Shown one piece after another: positions 1-9,601 of a stretch of 49,877 nucleotides of DNA (within the stretch, counting starts at the first letter, position 1; every line of letters begins with the position of its first letter). Source of the stretch: an uncultured Clostridium sp. (GTDB lineage: Bacteria > Bacillota > Clostridia > TANB77 > CAG-508); the NCBI GenBank assembly GCA_958438515.1, contig CAUBRZ010000009.1:1-49877 (forward strand), in the 5' to 3' direction. Both the position numbers and the translations under genes were made by a program. The notes beneath the pieces were generated by a model. It made no database searches. It was not told where the DNA came from and saw only the letters and a program-made list of their open reading frames with translations.

Positions 1-40
1 GTAAAACTTCTCTTTTTGCTATATATCCTTTTCTTGGCAC
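1..40 (-). CDS. rpsG: Ribosomal protein S7, N-terminal fragment
   Basis: The first 13 codons of the 30S protein S7 read inward from position 40 and run off the window edge. The peptide VPRKGYIAKREVL is typical of the S7 N-terminus. The start is GTG (38-40), preceded by a GGAGGG ribosome binding site at 48-53. It lies 158 nt downstream of rpsL in the usual rpsL-rpsG order. S7 nucleates assembly of the 30S head on 16S rRNA. The identification rests on this short match plus gene order. Confidence 0.88.
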   Translation of the reverse strand, partial: MPRKGYIAKREVL

Positions 41-198
41 TATTCTTCCCTCCTTGATTTTTTAGTTGATACATAAAATTTGTATCTAGGTACTCTGGAA
101 AGTATTTTACTTTCCCGTAAGTGCGTATAATCTATTTCAAATTTAAGTACCTTAAATTAGTAAATATGAGTTATATGCACCTAATTTTTCACTTGTTT

Positions 199-612
199 TT
201 ATTTTTTAGGTCTTTTTGCTCCATATTTAGATCTAGCTTGCATTCTATCTTTAACACCTGCTGTATCTAATGTTCCTCTGATGATATGGTATCTAACACC
301 TGGAAGGTCTTTTACCCTACCACCTCTGATTAATACAACACTATGTTCTTGTAAGTTATGTCCAATACCTGGAATGTAAGATATAACTTCATAACCATTT
401 GAAAGTCTAACTCTGGCAACTTTTCTTAAAGCTGAGTTTGGCTTTTTAGGTGTAACTGTTTTTACTACTGTACATACTCCTCTTTTTTGTGGAGCTCTAT
501 TGTTTGTTAATCTTTTATTTTTAGAGTTATATCCATGTTGAAGAGCTGGTGCAGTTGATTTTGTTACTCCTGTTTTTCTTCCTTTTCTTACTAATTGATT
601 AATTGTTGGCAC
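199..612 (-). CDS. rpsL: 30S ribosomal protein S12
   Basis: S12 of the ribosomal decoding centre, 137 aa, the longer Firmicutes form (E. coli has 124) with the usual insertion after residue 25. The conserved decoding loops TPKKPNSALRKVARV and GGRVKDLPGVRYHIIRG are intact. Both loops carry lysine at the streptomycin-resistance positions, so the site is wild-type. The start is GTG (610-612) with a GGAGGTG site at 621-627. A sigma-A type promoter lies at 686-714 just behind the terminator of the preceding gene, so rpsL-rpsG is transcribed on its own. It is not downstream of rpoC, which is 28 kb away in this window. Confidence 0.98.
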   Translation of the reverse strand: MPTINQLVRKGRKTGVTKSTAPALQHGYNSKNKRLTNNRAPQKRGVCTVVKTVTPKKPNSALRKVARVRLSNGYEVISYIPGIGHNLQEHSVVLIRGGRVKDLPGVRYHIIRGTLDTAGVKDRMQARSKYGAKRPKK

Positions 613-685
613 TTAAATTTCACCTCCTACTTTTTATTTTTTGTTACGGAATTGCACAATACAAGCAATTTACAATAACTATTTT

Positions 686-714
686 ATTTTACCATGTTTA
701 TCCATATAAGTCAA
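686..714 (-). promoter_or_regulatory. Promoter of rpsL-rpsG
   Basis: The minus strand carries -35 TTGACT (709-714), a 17-nt spacer and -10 TAAAAT (686-691). The predicted start of transcription is near 679, about 67 nt before the rpsL GTG. The -35 box begins two bases after the T-run of the upstream terminator. Confidence 0.75.
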
Positions 715-715
715 G

Positions 716-739
716 AAAAAACTTGGAATTTCTTCCAAG
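716..739 (-). terminator. Terminator of the coiled-coil gene
   Basis: A 7-bp stem CTTGGAA/TTCCAAG with a 4-nt loop is followed by six T on the minus strand. It begins 18 nt after the stop codon of the coiled-coil gene. Confidence 0.8.
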
Positions 740-756
740 CTTTATCCTTTTTCACA

Positions 757-2799
757 TTATCTTATATCTTCTTCTGTTTCATGATCTGATTTAAATACAT
801 AATTTCCTTTTTCCCATTCATAAGTTCCTTTTCTTGCTTGATCATTTTTCTTCTGTTCTAATACCTTTTTAAGATTTTCTGCACGTTTATTTTCTGCCTC
901 TACTCTTTTTTCATGTTCTAAATCTTCACCTTTTTCTTGCATTTCACTCATGTACCTATTATATTGTTCATTAAGATCTTCTTCCTGAATTTTCAAATCA
1001 GTTTCATCTTCAATATTAAGATTTTCTTCCTCTATATCTGAATATTTTGCTTCATTCATAGCAATTCTTTTCATTTCTTCTTGAGCATCTTTTAAAGCTT
1101 TATCAATAATTCCTTGTTCTATGTCTTTTGGTATTTTAGATTCCATTCTATCACGGAATTCTTTCTTCTTATCACTACCTTGCTCTTTGCCATCTTCCTT
1201 ATTAGCTTGATCTAATATTGCTACTTTATTTTTATTACCATTTAAAAATAATTGTTTTGCTTTTGATTTTATTTTATCCATAAATCCTAAAAATGCTACC
1301 TTTGCTCCTTTTTCCACAGTTGCTTTTCCTTGTTTTTTCGCAAGTTCAGCTTCTCTTAGTATTTGCAATCTTTCTTCTTTACTAATTTTTGAGTCTTTGT
1401 CATACATTCCTCTTAGATTGTAAATCATACTAATATCAATTTCATCCATTCTTTTTTGTCCAACTTCTTTTGTTTTTAATTCTTTTCTCATTATTTTTAG
1501 ATATTGTTGTGCTTTATCAGTATTAAATTCACTGTCATACTCCTCTAATACTTGTAAAATACTAATATCCATATCAGTAATATTGTCATTGCCAATTTTC
1601 TCGATTATATCGTTTTTATCAATTTCTGGTAATTTTTTTCTTTCTATTATTTTTTGCAAATTGCCATTATTTACATTTGTTACAAAAAAACAATCTTCTT
1701 TTGCACTATAAAGAATTTTTACCTTTTCATTGTCTAAGCTTTCTACTTCGTCTTCTTGTAAATCTATTTCATCTTTTGGCTGTTCTACTCCATCTTCTTG
1801 TAGTTCTATTTCATCTTTTGGCTGTTCTGCTCCATCTTCTTGTAGTTCTATTTCATCTTTTGGCTGTTCTGCTCCATCTTCTTGTAGTTCTATTTGTTCT
1901 TCCGGTAATTCTATTTCTTGTTCTTTTTCAAAATCAATAACATAAATTTGATCATCTTTTAACTCTGGTGGCATTTTAAATGGTTCTCTTAATTTTTCTA
2001 AGTATTTTTCACAAAGACTATTTTCTTCTTCTAACCTTTTTCTATCTACGCTTGTTTGTAATAATTCATCTTGTAATTTCCTTAATTCAGCTCCGTTAAT
2101 TTCATGTCCTTCCTCATCATATTGGTAAGAAAACTGTTCTAATTCCAATTCTTTAGTTTTTGATAAAATTTCTATTTTCTTAATTTCTAAATCTATCTCT
2201 TTTCTTCTTTTTGCTATCTCTTTTCTTGTCTCATCTTGAATTTTATTCATTTTAAAACGAATTTTTTCTCTAGTATCCCTTTCTTTTACTTTTTTATCTA
2301 TTACCATTTTTTCTTTTTCGTTTTGTAATTTTTGAGACTCTTCCTTTGCTTTTTCTATTTCAGCTAATCTTTGTTTTTTTTGCTCTGCTTTAGCTGTTCT
2401 CTTTTCATTTTTCAAGTCAGTAATCTCATTTTCAATTTTTTCTTGCTCTTTTTTGGCGTTTTCTATTTGTTTTTTATATTCTTTTTTAACATCAATAGGA
2501 TCAACTCCCATGTCAGAACCATCATTTGTTTCATATATTTCAGATAATTCTTCCTCTAATTTTTCAATATGTAAATTGCTTCTATTTAAATCTAGTTTTT
2601 TGTCATTAATTTTATTTTCTAAAAACTTAACATCTGGGCTGTCATTTTTTATCCCATTTTCTCGTTCTTGTATTTCACTTTCTTTTATTGCTATTTCTTT
2701 TTCCTTTTTTAGAAGTTCCTCATTTTTCCCTGTTTTCATATATTTATTTTCTTCTTGATGATATTCTTCCATTATTTTATCAATATTTCTGATATCCAT
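757..2799 (-). CDS. Acidic coiled-coil protein with 14-residue repeats, function unknown
   Basis: A 680-aa protein that is almost entirely charged (Glu, Lys, Asp, Gln). Long heptad-like helices occupy residues about 1-280 and 450-670, with no signal peptide, membrane segment or cysteine-rich motif. Between them, around residues 301-349, lie tandem 14-aa repeats of the type IELQEDGAEQPKDE. I do not recognise a family; a structural or scaffold-like role is only a guess from composition. The ATG at 2797-2799 has an AGAGGA site 11 nt upstream and a good promoter at 2836-2864. It is a single-gene unit closed by the terminator at 716-739. Confidence 0.8.
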   Translation of the reverse strand: MDIRNIDKIMEEYHQEENKYMKTGKNEELLKKEKEIAIKESEIQERENGIKNDSPDVKFLENKINDKKLDLNRSNLHIEKLEEELSEIYETNDGSDMGVDPIDVKKEYKKQIENAKKEQEKIENEITDLKNEKRTAKAEQKKQRLAEIEKAKEESQKLQNEKEKMVIDKKVKERDTREKIRFKMNKIQDETRKEIAKRRKEIDLEIKKIEILSKTKELELEQFSYQYDEEGHEINGAELRKLQDELLQTSVDRKRLEEENSLCEKYLEKLREPFKMPPELKDDQIYVIDFEKEQEIELPEEQIELQEDGAEQPKDEIELQEDGAEQPKDEIELQEDGVEQPKDEIDLQEDEVESLDNEKVKILYSAKEDCFFVTNVNNGNLQKIIERKKLPEIDKNDIIEKIGNDNITDMDISILQVLEEYDSEFNTDKAQQYLKIMRKELKTKEVGQKRMDEIDISMIYNLRGMYDKDSKISKEERLQILREAELAKKQGKATVEKGAKVAFLGFMDKIKSKAKQLFLNGNKNKVAILDQANKEDGKEQGSDKKKEFRDRMESKIPKDIEQGIIDKALKDAQEEMKRIAMNEAKYSDIEEENLNIEDETDLKIQEEDLNEQYNRYMSEMQEKGEDLEHEKRVEAENKRAENLKKVLEQKKNDQARKGTYEWEKGNYVFKSDHETEEDIR
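1752..1895 (-). repeat. 42-bp in-frame tandem repeat
   Basis: Three full 42-bp units (1752-1793, 1794-1835, 1836-1877) and a partial fourth encode 14-aa units. Units two and three are identical at the DNA level and the first differs by a few bases. The unit length is a multiple of three, so gain or loss of units keeps the frame. Confidence 0.9.
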
Positions 2800-2835
2800 A
2801 TCTATACCATTCCTCTCATTATATCACTATTTATT

Positions 2836-2864
2836 ATTATAACAGGTATTTCCTTCTTTATCAA
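2836..2864 (-). promoter_or_regulatory. Promoter of the coiled-coil gene
   Basis: -35 TTGATA (2859-2864), a 17-nt spacer and -10 TATAAT (2836-2841) sit 37 nt upstream of the ATG on the minus strand. Confidence 0.75.
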
Positions 2865-2930
2865 CATTTTTATGTAAATTTCTACATTTTTTAATAAAAA
2901 AGTAATATTTTGGTAAAACTTCTGTAATAT

Positions 2931-2962
2931 AAAAAAGAAATCTAAAATTCCTTTAGACTTCT
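2931..2962 (-). terminator. Terminator of the SNF2-trmFO operon
   Basis: An 11-bp stem with one G-T pair (arms 2936-2946 and 2952-2962) is followed by six T on the minus strand. It overlaps the last codons and the TAG stop of trmFO. Confidence 0.8.
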
Positions 2963-4300
2963 TTTAGCCATTTGACTATATCTTTCTTTTTTGTCTTTTA
3001 TCTTTTTCCCCTCTAGTTCGGGTAAAATCCCAAAATTAGCATTCATTGGCTGAAACTTCTCATTAGGAGTTGCTATATATTTAGATAATGCTCCTATTAC
3101 AGTTGTATTAGGAAAAGTAACTTTTTTATCTATATTTTTAAATTTATTAATAGCATTTAAAGATGCTATCATTCCTGAAGAAATAGATTCTACATAACCC
3201 TCTACTCCTGTAATTTGTCCTGCAAAATAAATATTATTATTAGATTTCAAATTATAAGTTTCATCCAACAATTCAGATGAATTTATGTAGGTGTTTCTAT
3301 GCATAACGCCATATTTAACAAAATCTGCCTGTTCAAGTCCTGGTATTTTACTAAATACTCTTTTTTGTTCTCCATATTTTAAATTAGTTTGAAACCCAAC
3401 TAAATTATACAAACTTGCCTGTTTGTTATCTTGTCTTAGTTGGATTACTGCATATGGTCTTCTTCCTGTTCTCGGATCATCAAATCCAACAGGTTTTAAT
3501 GGCCCAAACCTTAATGTATCTATCCCTCTTTTTGCCATTATTTCTATAGGCATGCATCCTTCAAATATCTCTTTTTTTTCAAATTCATGTAGAGTCACTA
3601 CTTGAGCATTTACAAGTTCTTCCCAAAATTCTTCATATTGTTCTTTACTCATTGGAAGATTTATATAGCTTTGCTCTTCTTTATTTTGATTCTCTAATCT
3701 TTTTTTCCATTCTTCTATAGTTTCTTCTTTTTTCTTTTCTTGTTTATATCTATCTCCATAAAATGCGATATCAAAATCGATGCTTTCTTTACATACAATT
3801 GGTGCTGCAGCATCATAGAAATAAAGTTTATCTTGCCCTGTTAATTTAGCTATTTGTTCTGCCAATTTAGGAGATGTTAATGGTCCTGTTGCAACTATTA
3901 TAACTCCATCTTTTGCCATACTTTCTATATCAGTTACTTCTTCATGTATAATCTGTATTTTAGATTCATTTTCTATTTTTTCAGTTACTTTCTTTGAAAA
4001 CAAATCTCTGTCTACTGCTAGTGCTTGTCCTGCTGGAACGCTTGTTTTATCTGCAATTTGAATTAATAGTGAATCTAATTTTCTTAGTTCTTCTTTTAAT
4101 AATCCACATGCATTTGTTAATAAATTTGATTTAAAAGAATTACTGCATACTATTTCTGCTAAATCTTTATTTGTATGTGCTGGTGAATAGCAAGTGGGCT
4201 TCATTTCATAAAGTCTTACATTAATTCCTCTTTTTGCTATTTGATATGCTGCTTCACATCCTGCTAAACCACCACCAATTACTGTTATATATTCTTTCAT
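2942..4300 (-). CDS. trmFO: Methylenetetrahydrofolate-tRNA-(uracil-5-)-methyltransferase TrmFO
   Basis: A folate- and FAD-dependent enzyme that makes 5-methyluridine at position 54 of tRNA, 452 aa. The N-terminus has the FAD dinucleotide motif IGGGLAGCEAA (residues 8-18). The two conserved cysteines are in EIVCSNSFKSN and FEGCMPIE, and the GidA-like region DPRTGRRPYAVIQLRQ is present. The start is ATG 4298-4300, not an in-frame codon further upstream: it overlaps the stop of the preceding gene as TAATG and follows a GAGGAAAG site. This points to translational coupling. It is the last gene of the three-gene SNF2 operon. Confidence 0.96.
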   Translation of the reverse strand: MKEYITVIGGGLAGCEAAYQIAKRGINVRLYEMKPTCYSPAHTNKDLAEIVCSNSFKSNLLTNACGLLKEELRKLDSLLIQIADKTSVPAGQALAVDRDLFSKKVTEKIENESKIQIIHEEVTDIESMAKDGVIIVATGPLTSPKLAEQIAKLTGQDKLYFYDAAAPIVCKESIDFDIAFYGDRYKQEKKKEETIEEWKKRLENQNKEEQSYINLPMSKEQYEEFWEELVNAQVVTLHEFEKKEIFEGCMPIEIMAKRGIDTLRFGPLKPVGFDDPRTGRRPYAVIQLRQDNKQASLYNLVGFQTNLKYGEQKRVFSKIPGLEQADFVKYGVMHRNTYINSSELLDETYNLKSNNNIYFAGQITGVEGYVESISSGMIASLNAINKFKNIDKKVTFPNTTVIGALSKYIATPNEKFQPMNANFGILPELEGKKIKDKKERYSQMAKRSLKEF

Positions 4301-4623
4301 TATCTTTCCTCTTCTTCTAATTCCTCTTTTTTTAATTCTTCCCACGATTGAGATTCCTCTGAATTTTTATAATTTATTTCTAAAATTTTATATTTTAATT
4401 TTGAAATCTCTTTTTTTACTTCTGCGTATTCTTGCATATCATATTCTAATGATTCTATTTTTAATTTTTCATATATTTCAGCTATTTTCTTTAATATATT
4501 ATATCTTTTTTGTATATCTTCTACATCTTCTAGATACTTATATAATTCTTCAAGTTTACTATTCAATTCTGTTTGTCTTAATTCATCTTGTTTCTCTTCA
4601 TATTTTTCCATCCAATTTTTCAT
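4300..4623 (-). CDS. Small coiled-coil protein, function unknown
   Basis: A 107-aa, highly charged, all-helical protein without a membrane segment. The heptad-like pattern of Leu, Ile and Tyr suggests a coiled coil. It is not recognised. It sits 10 nt after the SNF2 stop codon and its own stop overlaps the trmFO start, so it is the middle gene of the operon. Its binding site is an unusual run of six G just upstream of the ATG. A role linked to the helicase or to tRNA modification would be inference from position only. Confidence 0.75.
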   Translation of the reverse strand: MKNWMEKYEEKQDELRQTELNSKLEELYKYLEDVEDIQKRYNILKKIAEIYEKLKIESLEYDMQEYAEVKKEISKLKYKILEINYKNSEESQSWEELKKEELEEEER

Positions 4624-4633
4624 ACAAACCCCC

Positions 4634-7616
4634 CTATTCGAATAACTCCATAATATCTTCTTTCGAAAGTTTATTAATAAATGTTGTCTTTGTATCTAGC
4701 ATACTATCTGCTAGCTTAGCCTTTCTTTGTTGTAGTTCATATATTTTTTCTTCTATCGAATTCTTAGTTATCAATTTGTAAACTTGAACATTATTTTCTT
4801 GTCCAATTCTATACGCTCTATCTGTTGCTTGATTTTCTGTTGATACATTCCACCATGGATCATAATGTATTACCATATCTGCTCCTGTTAAATTTAATCC
4901 TGTTCCCCCTGCTTTTAGTGATATTAAAAAAACCTTTATTTCTGGATTTTTATTAAATTCTTCTACTAGACGTATCCTTTCATCTACCTTTGTAGAACCT
5001 GTTAATTTAAAATACCTTATATTTCTTAATTTTAATTCCTTTTCTATAAATTCGAACATTGATGTATATCCTGAAAACAGCAATATTTTGTGACCAGCAT
5101 TTGTTGCCTCTTGTATAATTTCCATACATTGTTCTAACTTACTGCTTCCAGAATTATAGTTATTTATAAATAAACTTGGATGACAACATATTTGCCTTAA
5201 TCTAGTTAGAGCTGCTAATATTTGCATACGACTTGATTGATATCCATTTACTTCTATTTGTTCCAATAGTTCTTGTTTTGCATTAGCTAAATAACTTATA
5301 TATATATTTCTTTGTTCCTCAGTCATTTCATTATTTAATATTGTTACTGTTTTTTCTGGTAATTCTGTTAGAACTTCTTTTTTATTTCTTCTAAGAACAA
5401 AAGGCTCAATTAACATCTTTAGCTTTTCAAGTGTATTTTCATCATTTTCTTTAACTATTGGTGTTTCATAAATATTCTTGAATTTTTTATATCCAAATAG
5501 GTAACCTGGCATTATAAAATCAAAAATAGACCATAGTTCTGCTAGTGAATTTTCAATTGGTGTACCAGTTAGTGCATATCTAGTATCAGCTTTTATTCTT
5601 TTTATAGATTTAGCATTTTGAGTATTACTATTTTTTAGGTATTGGGCTTCGTCTGCTATTATAAATCTAAACGTATAATCACTTTGCTTATATAGTTCTA
5701 TATCTCTTTTTAGTAAGTCATAAGATGTTATAACCAAATCATAATTTCCTAAATTCTTTATTTGTCTTTTTCTTTCTTGCAAACTCCCTCTTATTACTAA
5801 AGTTTTTAGTTCTTTAGCAAATTTTGTAGCCTCATTTTGCCAATTTAATGTTAAAGAACTTGGACAAATAACCATACTTGTTCTTATTTCATTTTTACTT
5901 TGTTTGGAATTTCTTATATAATCTACAATAACAGATAATATTTGTATTGTTTTTCCGAAGCCCCATATCATCTGCTAGAATTCCCCCAAATCTATAATTA
6001 TCTAAAGTTTTAAGCCATTTAAATCCTGTCTTTTGATAATATCTTAATATCAGATTTAAATCTTCTGGAATTTGTATATTTTCTTCTGATTGTTCTTTAT
6101 CTAATTCATTTACAATTTCTCTAAATTGAGTATTTTTAGAAATTTCACTTCCCTTTACTTCTTTTAGTAGCTCATTTAAGTAGAAACTTCTATAAATAGG
6201 TAGTTTTATTTCTCCTTCTGCTAATTCTTTATAATCTATATCCATTCCTGTTACTAGTTTATCTAGAAAATCCACTTGTTTATTATTTTCTAATTCTATA
6301 AAACTCCCATCTTTTAATCTATGGTATTTCTTCTTTAATGCATATTTTGTTAATATTTCCTCTAAATCGTTAGGATTGATATCTATATTTTCTAAATTAA
6401 TAGATAATAAATCATTTTCTATTTTTACTCCAATTCCACCTATTTTAGTATGTTTAATCTGATTTTTCTTAAAATTATCAGTTACCAATACTTCGAATTG
6501 TTGCATATAGTAATCAATATCTTGAGTTAAAAATTCATATATTTTATCATCATCTGGTAATATAAATCTTAAATTTTTAGTGTCTAACATAAACCCTGTT
6601 TGTCTAAAGTTATTTAATATTTCAGTTTCTTTGATAATATTTCTCGGAAATTCAAATTTTATTTTCTGATCTAATGGATTGAATTCATTATTCCCATAGC
6701 AAAATTTAACATCAGCAATTAAATATTTATTTTTGTCAAAATCAAGAAACAATTTTGCAGTTAATTGCTTCGGCTTATATTTTTCAATTTCTTCTTTTGG
6801 TATATCTTTAATTTTAATAGCATCTTTTACTTTTGGTAAAATTATAGAAAATAATTGTGCTAATTCACTTTTTCCTAATTTTACTTCTGTTATATAATTT
6901 TTCCTAAAAAGTTCTAACAATTTTAAATTTGTTTCTTCAAATTGTTTTGTACATCTATATAATTTTCTATCATCCAATATGTATTTATATTTTTTCCCTG
7001 TTATAATTGTAACTTTATAAATTTCTATATTAGGTTCAATAACGTATTCATTCTCATTAAGTTTTTTAAATTCAAATTCAATTTTCGGATCCTGATTAGT
7101 AAATTCAATTATTTCTATATTACAATCTTTTTGAAAATCTACTTTTCTATTTTCCAGTACTTCAAATAAATCATCAATAGCACTATTACCTACGATAATA
7201 CTTGTTTCACTTAGAGCTTTTCCATAATATTTATAATTAGTATTTGAATTAGAATTTGCATATTTTATAACCTCTGCATATTTCATTATAAAATCTAATA
7301 TTTTTTTGCTATCTTCTTCAAATGCTTCTTCTGTATGTATAAACTCAAGTTTTTCTCCATAACGATATAATTCTTTGTTAATCATTCTTGTATAAAATTC
7401 TGATAAATTCTTTATTTTATACATCTTTTTATTTCCTATTTTAAATTCTATTTTCATATCTCCTAAAAATTTGTCATAGAAAATCTGTGGTTGTATTTTA
7501 ATATCACCTGGTTTTTTTGTATTTTCTTTACAAGGTTTTATTTTCTCTATTTCTTCATTATAAAAAATGTGTACAATTTGCTTGAAGTTCTTATATTCTT
7601 CCTTTTCCGTTGCCAT
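4634..7616 (-). CDS. SNF2-family helicase, interrupted by a +1 frameshift at a CGG codon
   Basis: A Swi2/Snf2-type DEAD-like ATPase split over two frames. The upstream part (start 7616, MATEKEE, GAGG site 8 nt before; in-frame to 5895) holds the N-terminal SNF2-associated region and the start of the motor, LRYYQKTGFKWL...GGILADDMGL. The downstream part holds GKTIQ (Walker A), ADEAQ (Walker B), LTGTPIENS and QATDRAYRIGQ (motif VI). Skipping the C of the in-frame CGG at 5955-5957 joins them as DDMGLGKTIQ, the canonical motif, giving a 993-aa protein with no other defect. Without the shift, translation would end about 20 residues later. It is first in an operon with a small coiled-coil gene and trmFO. 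Read literally, the gene is frameshifted. Confidence 0.9.
5955..5957 (-). other. Frameshift site 1 (CTT CGG AAA) in the SNF2 gene
   Basis: An in-frame CGG codon on the minus strand, codon 554 counted from the ATG at 7616. The zero frame continues for about 20 codons and then stops. Dropping the C gives GGA, the first glycine of GKT in the Walker A motif, and opens the remaining 440 residues. Confidence 0.85.
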
Positions 7617-7640
7617 TTTCTCTACCTCACTTGGCATAAT

Positions 7641-7669
7641 ATTATATATTACTTTACTGTAAAAAGCAA
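7641..7669 (-). promoter_or_regulatory. Promoter of the SNF2 operon
   Basis: -35 TTGCTT (7664-7669), a 17-nt spacer and -10 TATAAT (7641-7646). The start of transcription would be near 7634, so the leader is only about 18 nt and carries the ribosome binding site at 7625-7629. Confidence 0.75.
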
Positions 7670-7802
7670 GTATTAGATATATAAAGTCTCCCAAAATATT
7701 TTACTCATATTTCCTTTTTTTAAATTTTGTAGTAAAATAATATCAGAAATAATTTAAATAAATATTTCTTCATATTAAATACCTTTTTAGGAGGTAACCA
7801 TT

Positions 7803-8801
7803 TTGAAAAAATATAAAATTGCCATTGTTGGCGCAACAGGTCTTGTTGGTAGATCTGTAATTAAAGTTTTAGAAGAAAAAGAATTACCAATAGAAAATTA
7901 CTCATTATTTGCAACAAAAAAGTCTGCTGGAACAATACTAACAATTTTAGGAAAGGATTATGTTGTACAAGAATTGACTAAAAACTCATTTGATTCAGGT
8001 TATGATTTTGCTATTTTTTCAGCAGGAAGTAATACATCTAAAGAATTTGCTCCTATTGCTGCCAAAAATGGATGTATAGTAATAGATAATAGTAGTTATT
8101 TTCGTATGGAAGAAGATGTCCCTTTAGTAGTCCCAGAAGTTAATTTTGAAGATGTCCACAATCATCATGGAATAATTGCAAACCCAAATTGTTCAACAAT
8201 TCAAGCTGTATTACCATTAAAAGCGTTAGATGACAAATACAAAATCAAAAGGATTGTTTATTCTACATATCAAGCTGTATCAGGTGCTGGAAAAGATGCT
8301 TTATATGATTTAGAAAATACAGATGGTTCAAAACCATTAAAAAAATTTCCATATCCTATTTATAATAACTGTTTACCACATATTGATACTTTTATGGAAA
8401 ATGGATATACAAAAGAAGAATTAAAAATGATAAATGAAACCAGAAAAATTCTACACAATCCAAATTTAAGAATTACAGCAACAACTGTTAGAGTTCCTGT
8501 TAGCAATTCGCACTCTGAATCTATTAATGTAGAATTTGAAAACGACTTTAAAATAGATGATTTATATTCTACATTAAAAAACTTTCCAAACATAATTGTA
8601 ATAGACGACCCTTCTTCTAATTTATATCCTATGCCTATTACAGCGACAGGGCACGATGAAGTTTTTGTTGGTAGAATACGCCGTGATGAAAGTGTGAAGT
8701 CTGGTGTTAATCTTTGGGTTGTAGCAGATAACATTAGAAAAGGTGCTGCTAGCAATGCTGTTCAAATTGTAGAAGGTTTAATAAAAAATGATGCTAAATA
8801 A
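7803..8801 (+). CDS. asd: Aspartate-semialdehyde dehydrogenase
   Basis: Reduces aspartyl phosphate to aspartate semialdehyde, the shared step towards lysine, diaminopimelate, threonine and methionine; 332 aa. It has the NADP-binding GATGLVGRS near residue 10, the catalytic cysteine in ANPNCSTIQ, the QAVSGAG segment and RVPVSNSHSES. The start is TTG (7803-7805) behind a strong AGGAGGT at 7789-7795. It is on the plus strand, convergent with dapB-dapA-lysC, so the four genes of the early lysine pathway lie together but in two transcription units. No clear promoter could be assigned in the gap upstream. Confidence 0.97.
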   Translation: MKKYKIAIVGATGLVGRSVIKVLEEKELPIENYSLFATKKSAGTILTILGKDYVVQELTKNSFDSGYDFAIFSAGSNTSKEFAPIAAKNGCIVIDNSSYFRMEEDVPLVVPEVNFEDVHNHHGIIANPNCSTIQAVLPLKALDDKYKIKRIVYSTYQAVSGAGKDALYDLENTDGSKPLKKFPYPIYNNCLPHIDTFMENGYTKEELKMINETRKILHNPNLRITATTVRVPVSNSHSESINVEFENDFKIDDLYSTLKNFPNIIVIDDPSSNLYPMPITATGHDEVFVGRIRRDESVKSGVNLWVVADNIRKGAASNAVQIVEGLIKNDAK

Positions 8802-8818
8802 TAATTTTATTTAGCACC
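8783..8818 (-). terminator. Terminator after dapB, also overlapping the asd stop
   Basis: A 10-bp stem with one mismatch (8790-8799 with 8809-8818) lies between the convergent asd and dapB genes. On the minus strand it is followed by six T, so it mainly ends the lysC-dapA-dapB transcript. It spans the asd stop codon, and the plus-strand T-run is poor. Confidence 0.7.
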
Positions 8819-8829
8819 ATTTACAAGTT

Positions 8830-9576
8830 TTATTTAACTAAATCTTTCATATTATATAAGCCTGCCGGTTGTTTTACAATAAATTCGGCAGCTTTTATTG
8901 CTCCTTCAGCAAACACTTGTCTTGAATAAGCTTTATGAGTAATTTCTAATGTTTCATTTTCGCCAAAAAACTGTACTGAGTGTTCCCCTACTATATTTCC
9001 ACCTCTTATAGAAGAAAAACCTATTTCATTTTTATTTCTTTTTTCTCTTTTTTGCATTCTTTCAAAATTATATTTCTTTTCTCCTTCAAACACTTCGTTT
9101 ATTGCATCTGCTAAAAGTATCGCTGTTCCACTTGGACTATCTATTTTTCTATTATGATGTGTTTCTATTATTTCAATATCACTTTGTTTTAGTACTTCTG
9201 CTATTTTTTGAACTATGTTTGCCATTAAATTAATATCTAAAGACATGTTAGAGCTTCTAAATATAGGTATTTCTTTTGATAATTCTTCTAATTTTACTAA
9301 CTCTTCTTTTGAAAAACCTGTTGTTGCTATAACTACTGGAACTTTATTTTCTTTTGCATATTTTAGTATTCCAAATGTAGCTTGTGGAATAGAAAAATCA
9401 ATTATAACATCTACATTTTGTGTTATTTCTTCTATGTTATTATATATTGGGAAATCATTTTCATTATTCTGTTTTATATCAACTCCACAAACTATTTTTA
9501 AATCTTCTTGTTTTTCCACTGCTTTTATTATTTCTTTTCCCATTCTTCCCATGGCACCATTTAATAATATATTCAT
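8830..9576 (-). CDS. dapB: 4-hydroxy-tetrahydrodipicolinate reductase
   Basis: NAD(P)H-dependent reductase that makes tetrahydrodipicolinate, the branch point to diaminopimelate and lysine and, in spore formers, to dipicolinate. The protein is 248 aa, slightly shorter than the E. coli enzyme. The N-terminal GAMGRMG (residues 7-13) binds the cofactor. The signature HHNRKIDSPSGTA at 140-152 holds the catalytic histidine and lysine, and RGGNIVGEHSV binds substrate. It starts 25 nt after the dapA stop and is the last gene of lysC-dapA-dapB. Confidence 0.97.
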   Translation of the reverse strand: MNILLNGAMGRMGKEIIKAVEKQEDLKIVCGVDIKQNNENDFPIYNNIEEITQNVDVIIDFSIPQATFGILKYAKENKVPVVIATTGFSKEELVKLEELSKEIPIFRSSNMSLDINLMANIVQKIAEVLKQSDIEIIETHHNRKIDSPSGTAILLADAINEVFEGEKKYNFERMQKREKRNKNEIGFSSIRGGNIVGEHSVQFFGENETLEITHKAYSRQVFAEGAIKAAEFIVKQPAGLYNMKDLVK

Positions 9577-9601
9577 TTTTGTTTTTCTCCCTACTATATT
9601 T

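Noticed and set aside
603..794. Many long antisense open frames opposite real genes (for example 603-794, 16519-16830, 33343-33681, 47555-48172)
   Set aside because: They are mirror frames of well-supported genes in AT-rich DNA, lack ribosome binding sites and encode low-complexity Leu/Phe/Ser-rich peptides.
1752..1895. CRISPR array
   Set aside because: The repeats are contiguous coding units without spacers and there are no cas genes.
5961..5964. Deletion of one G in the GGGG run as the cause of the SNF2 frame break (ordinary homopolymer error)
   Set aside because: It would also fix the frame, but gives DDMGFGKT rather than DDMGLGKT. The other three breaks have no homopolymer and share only T-CGG.
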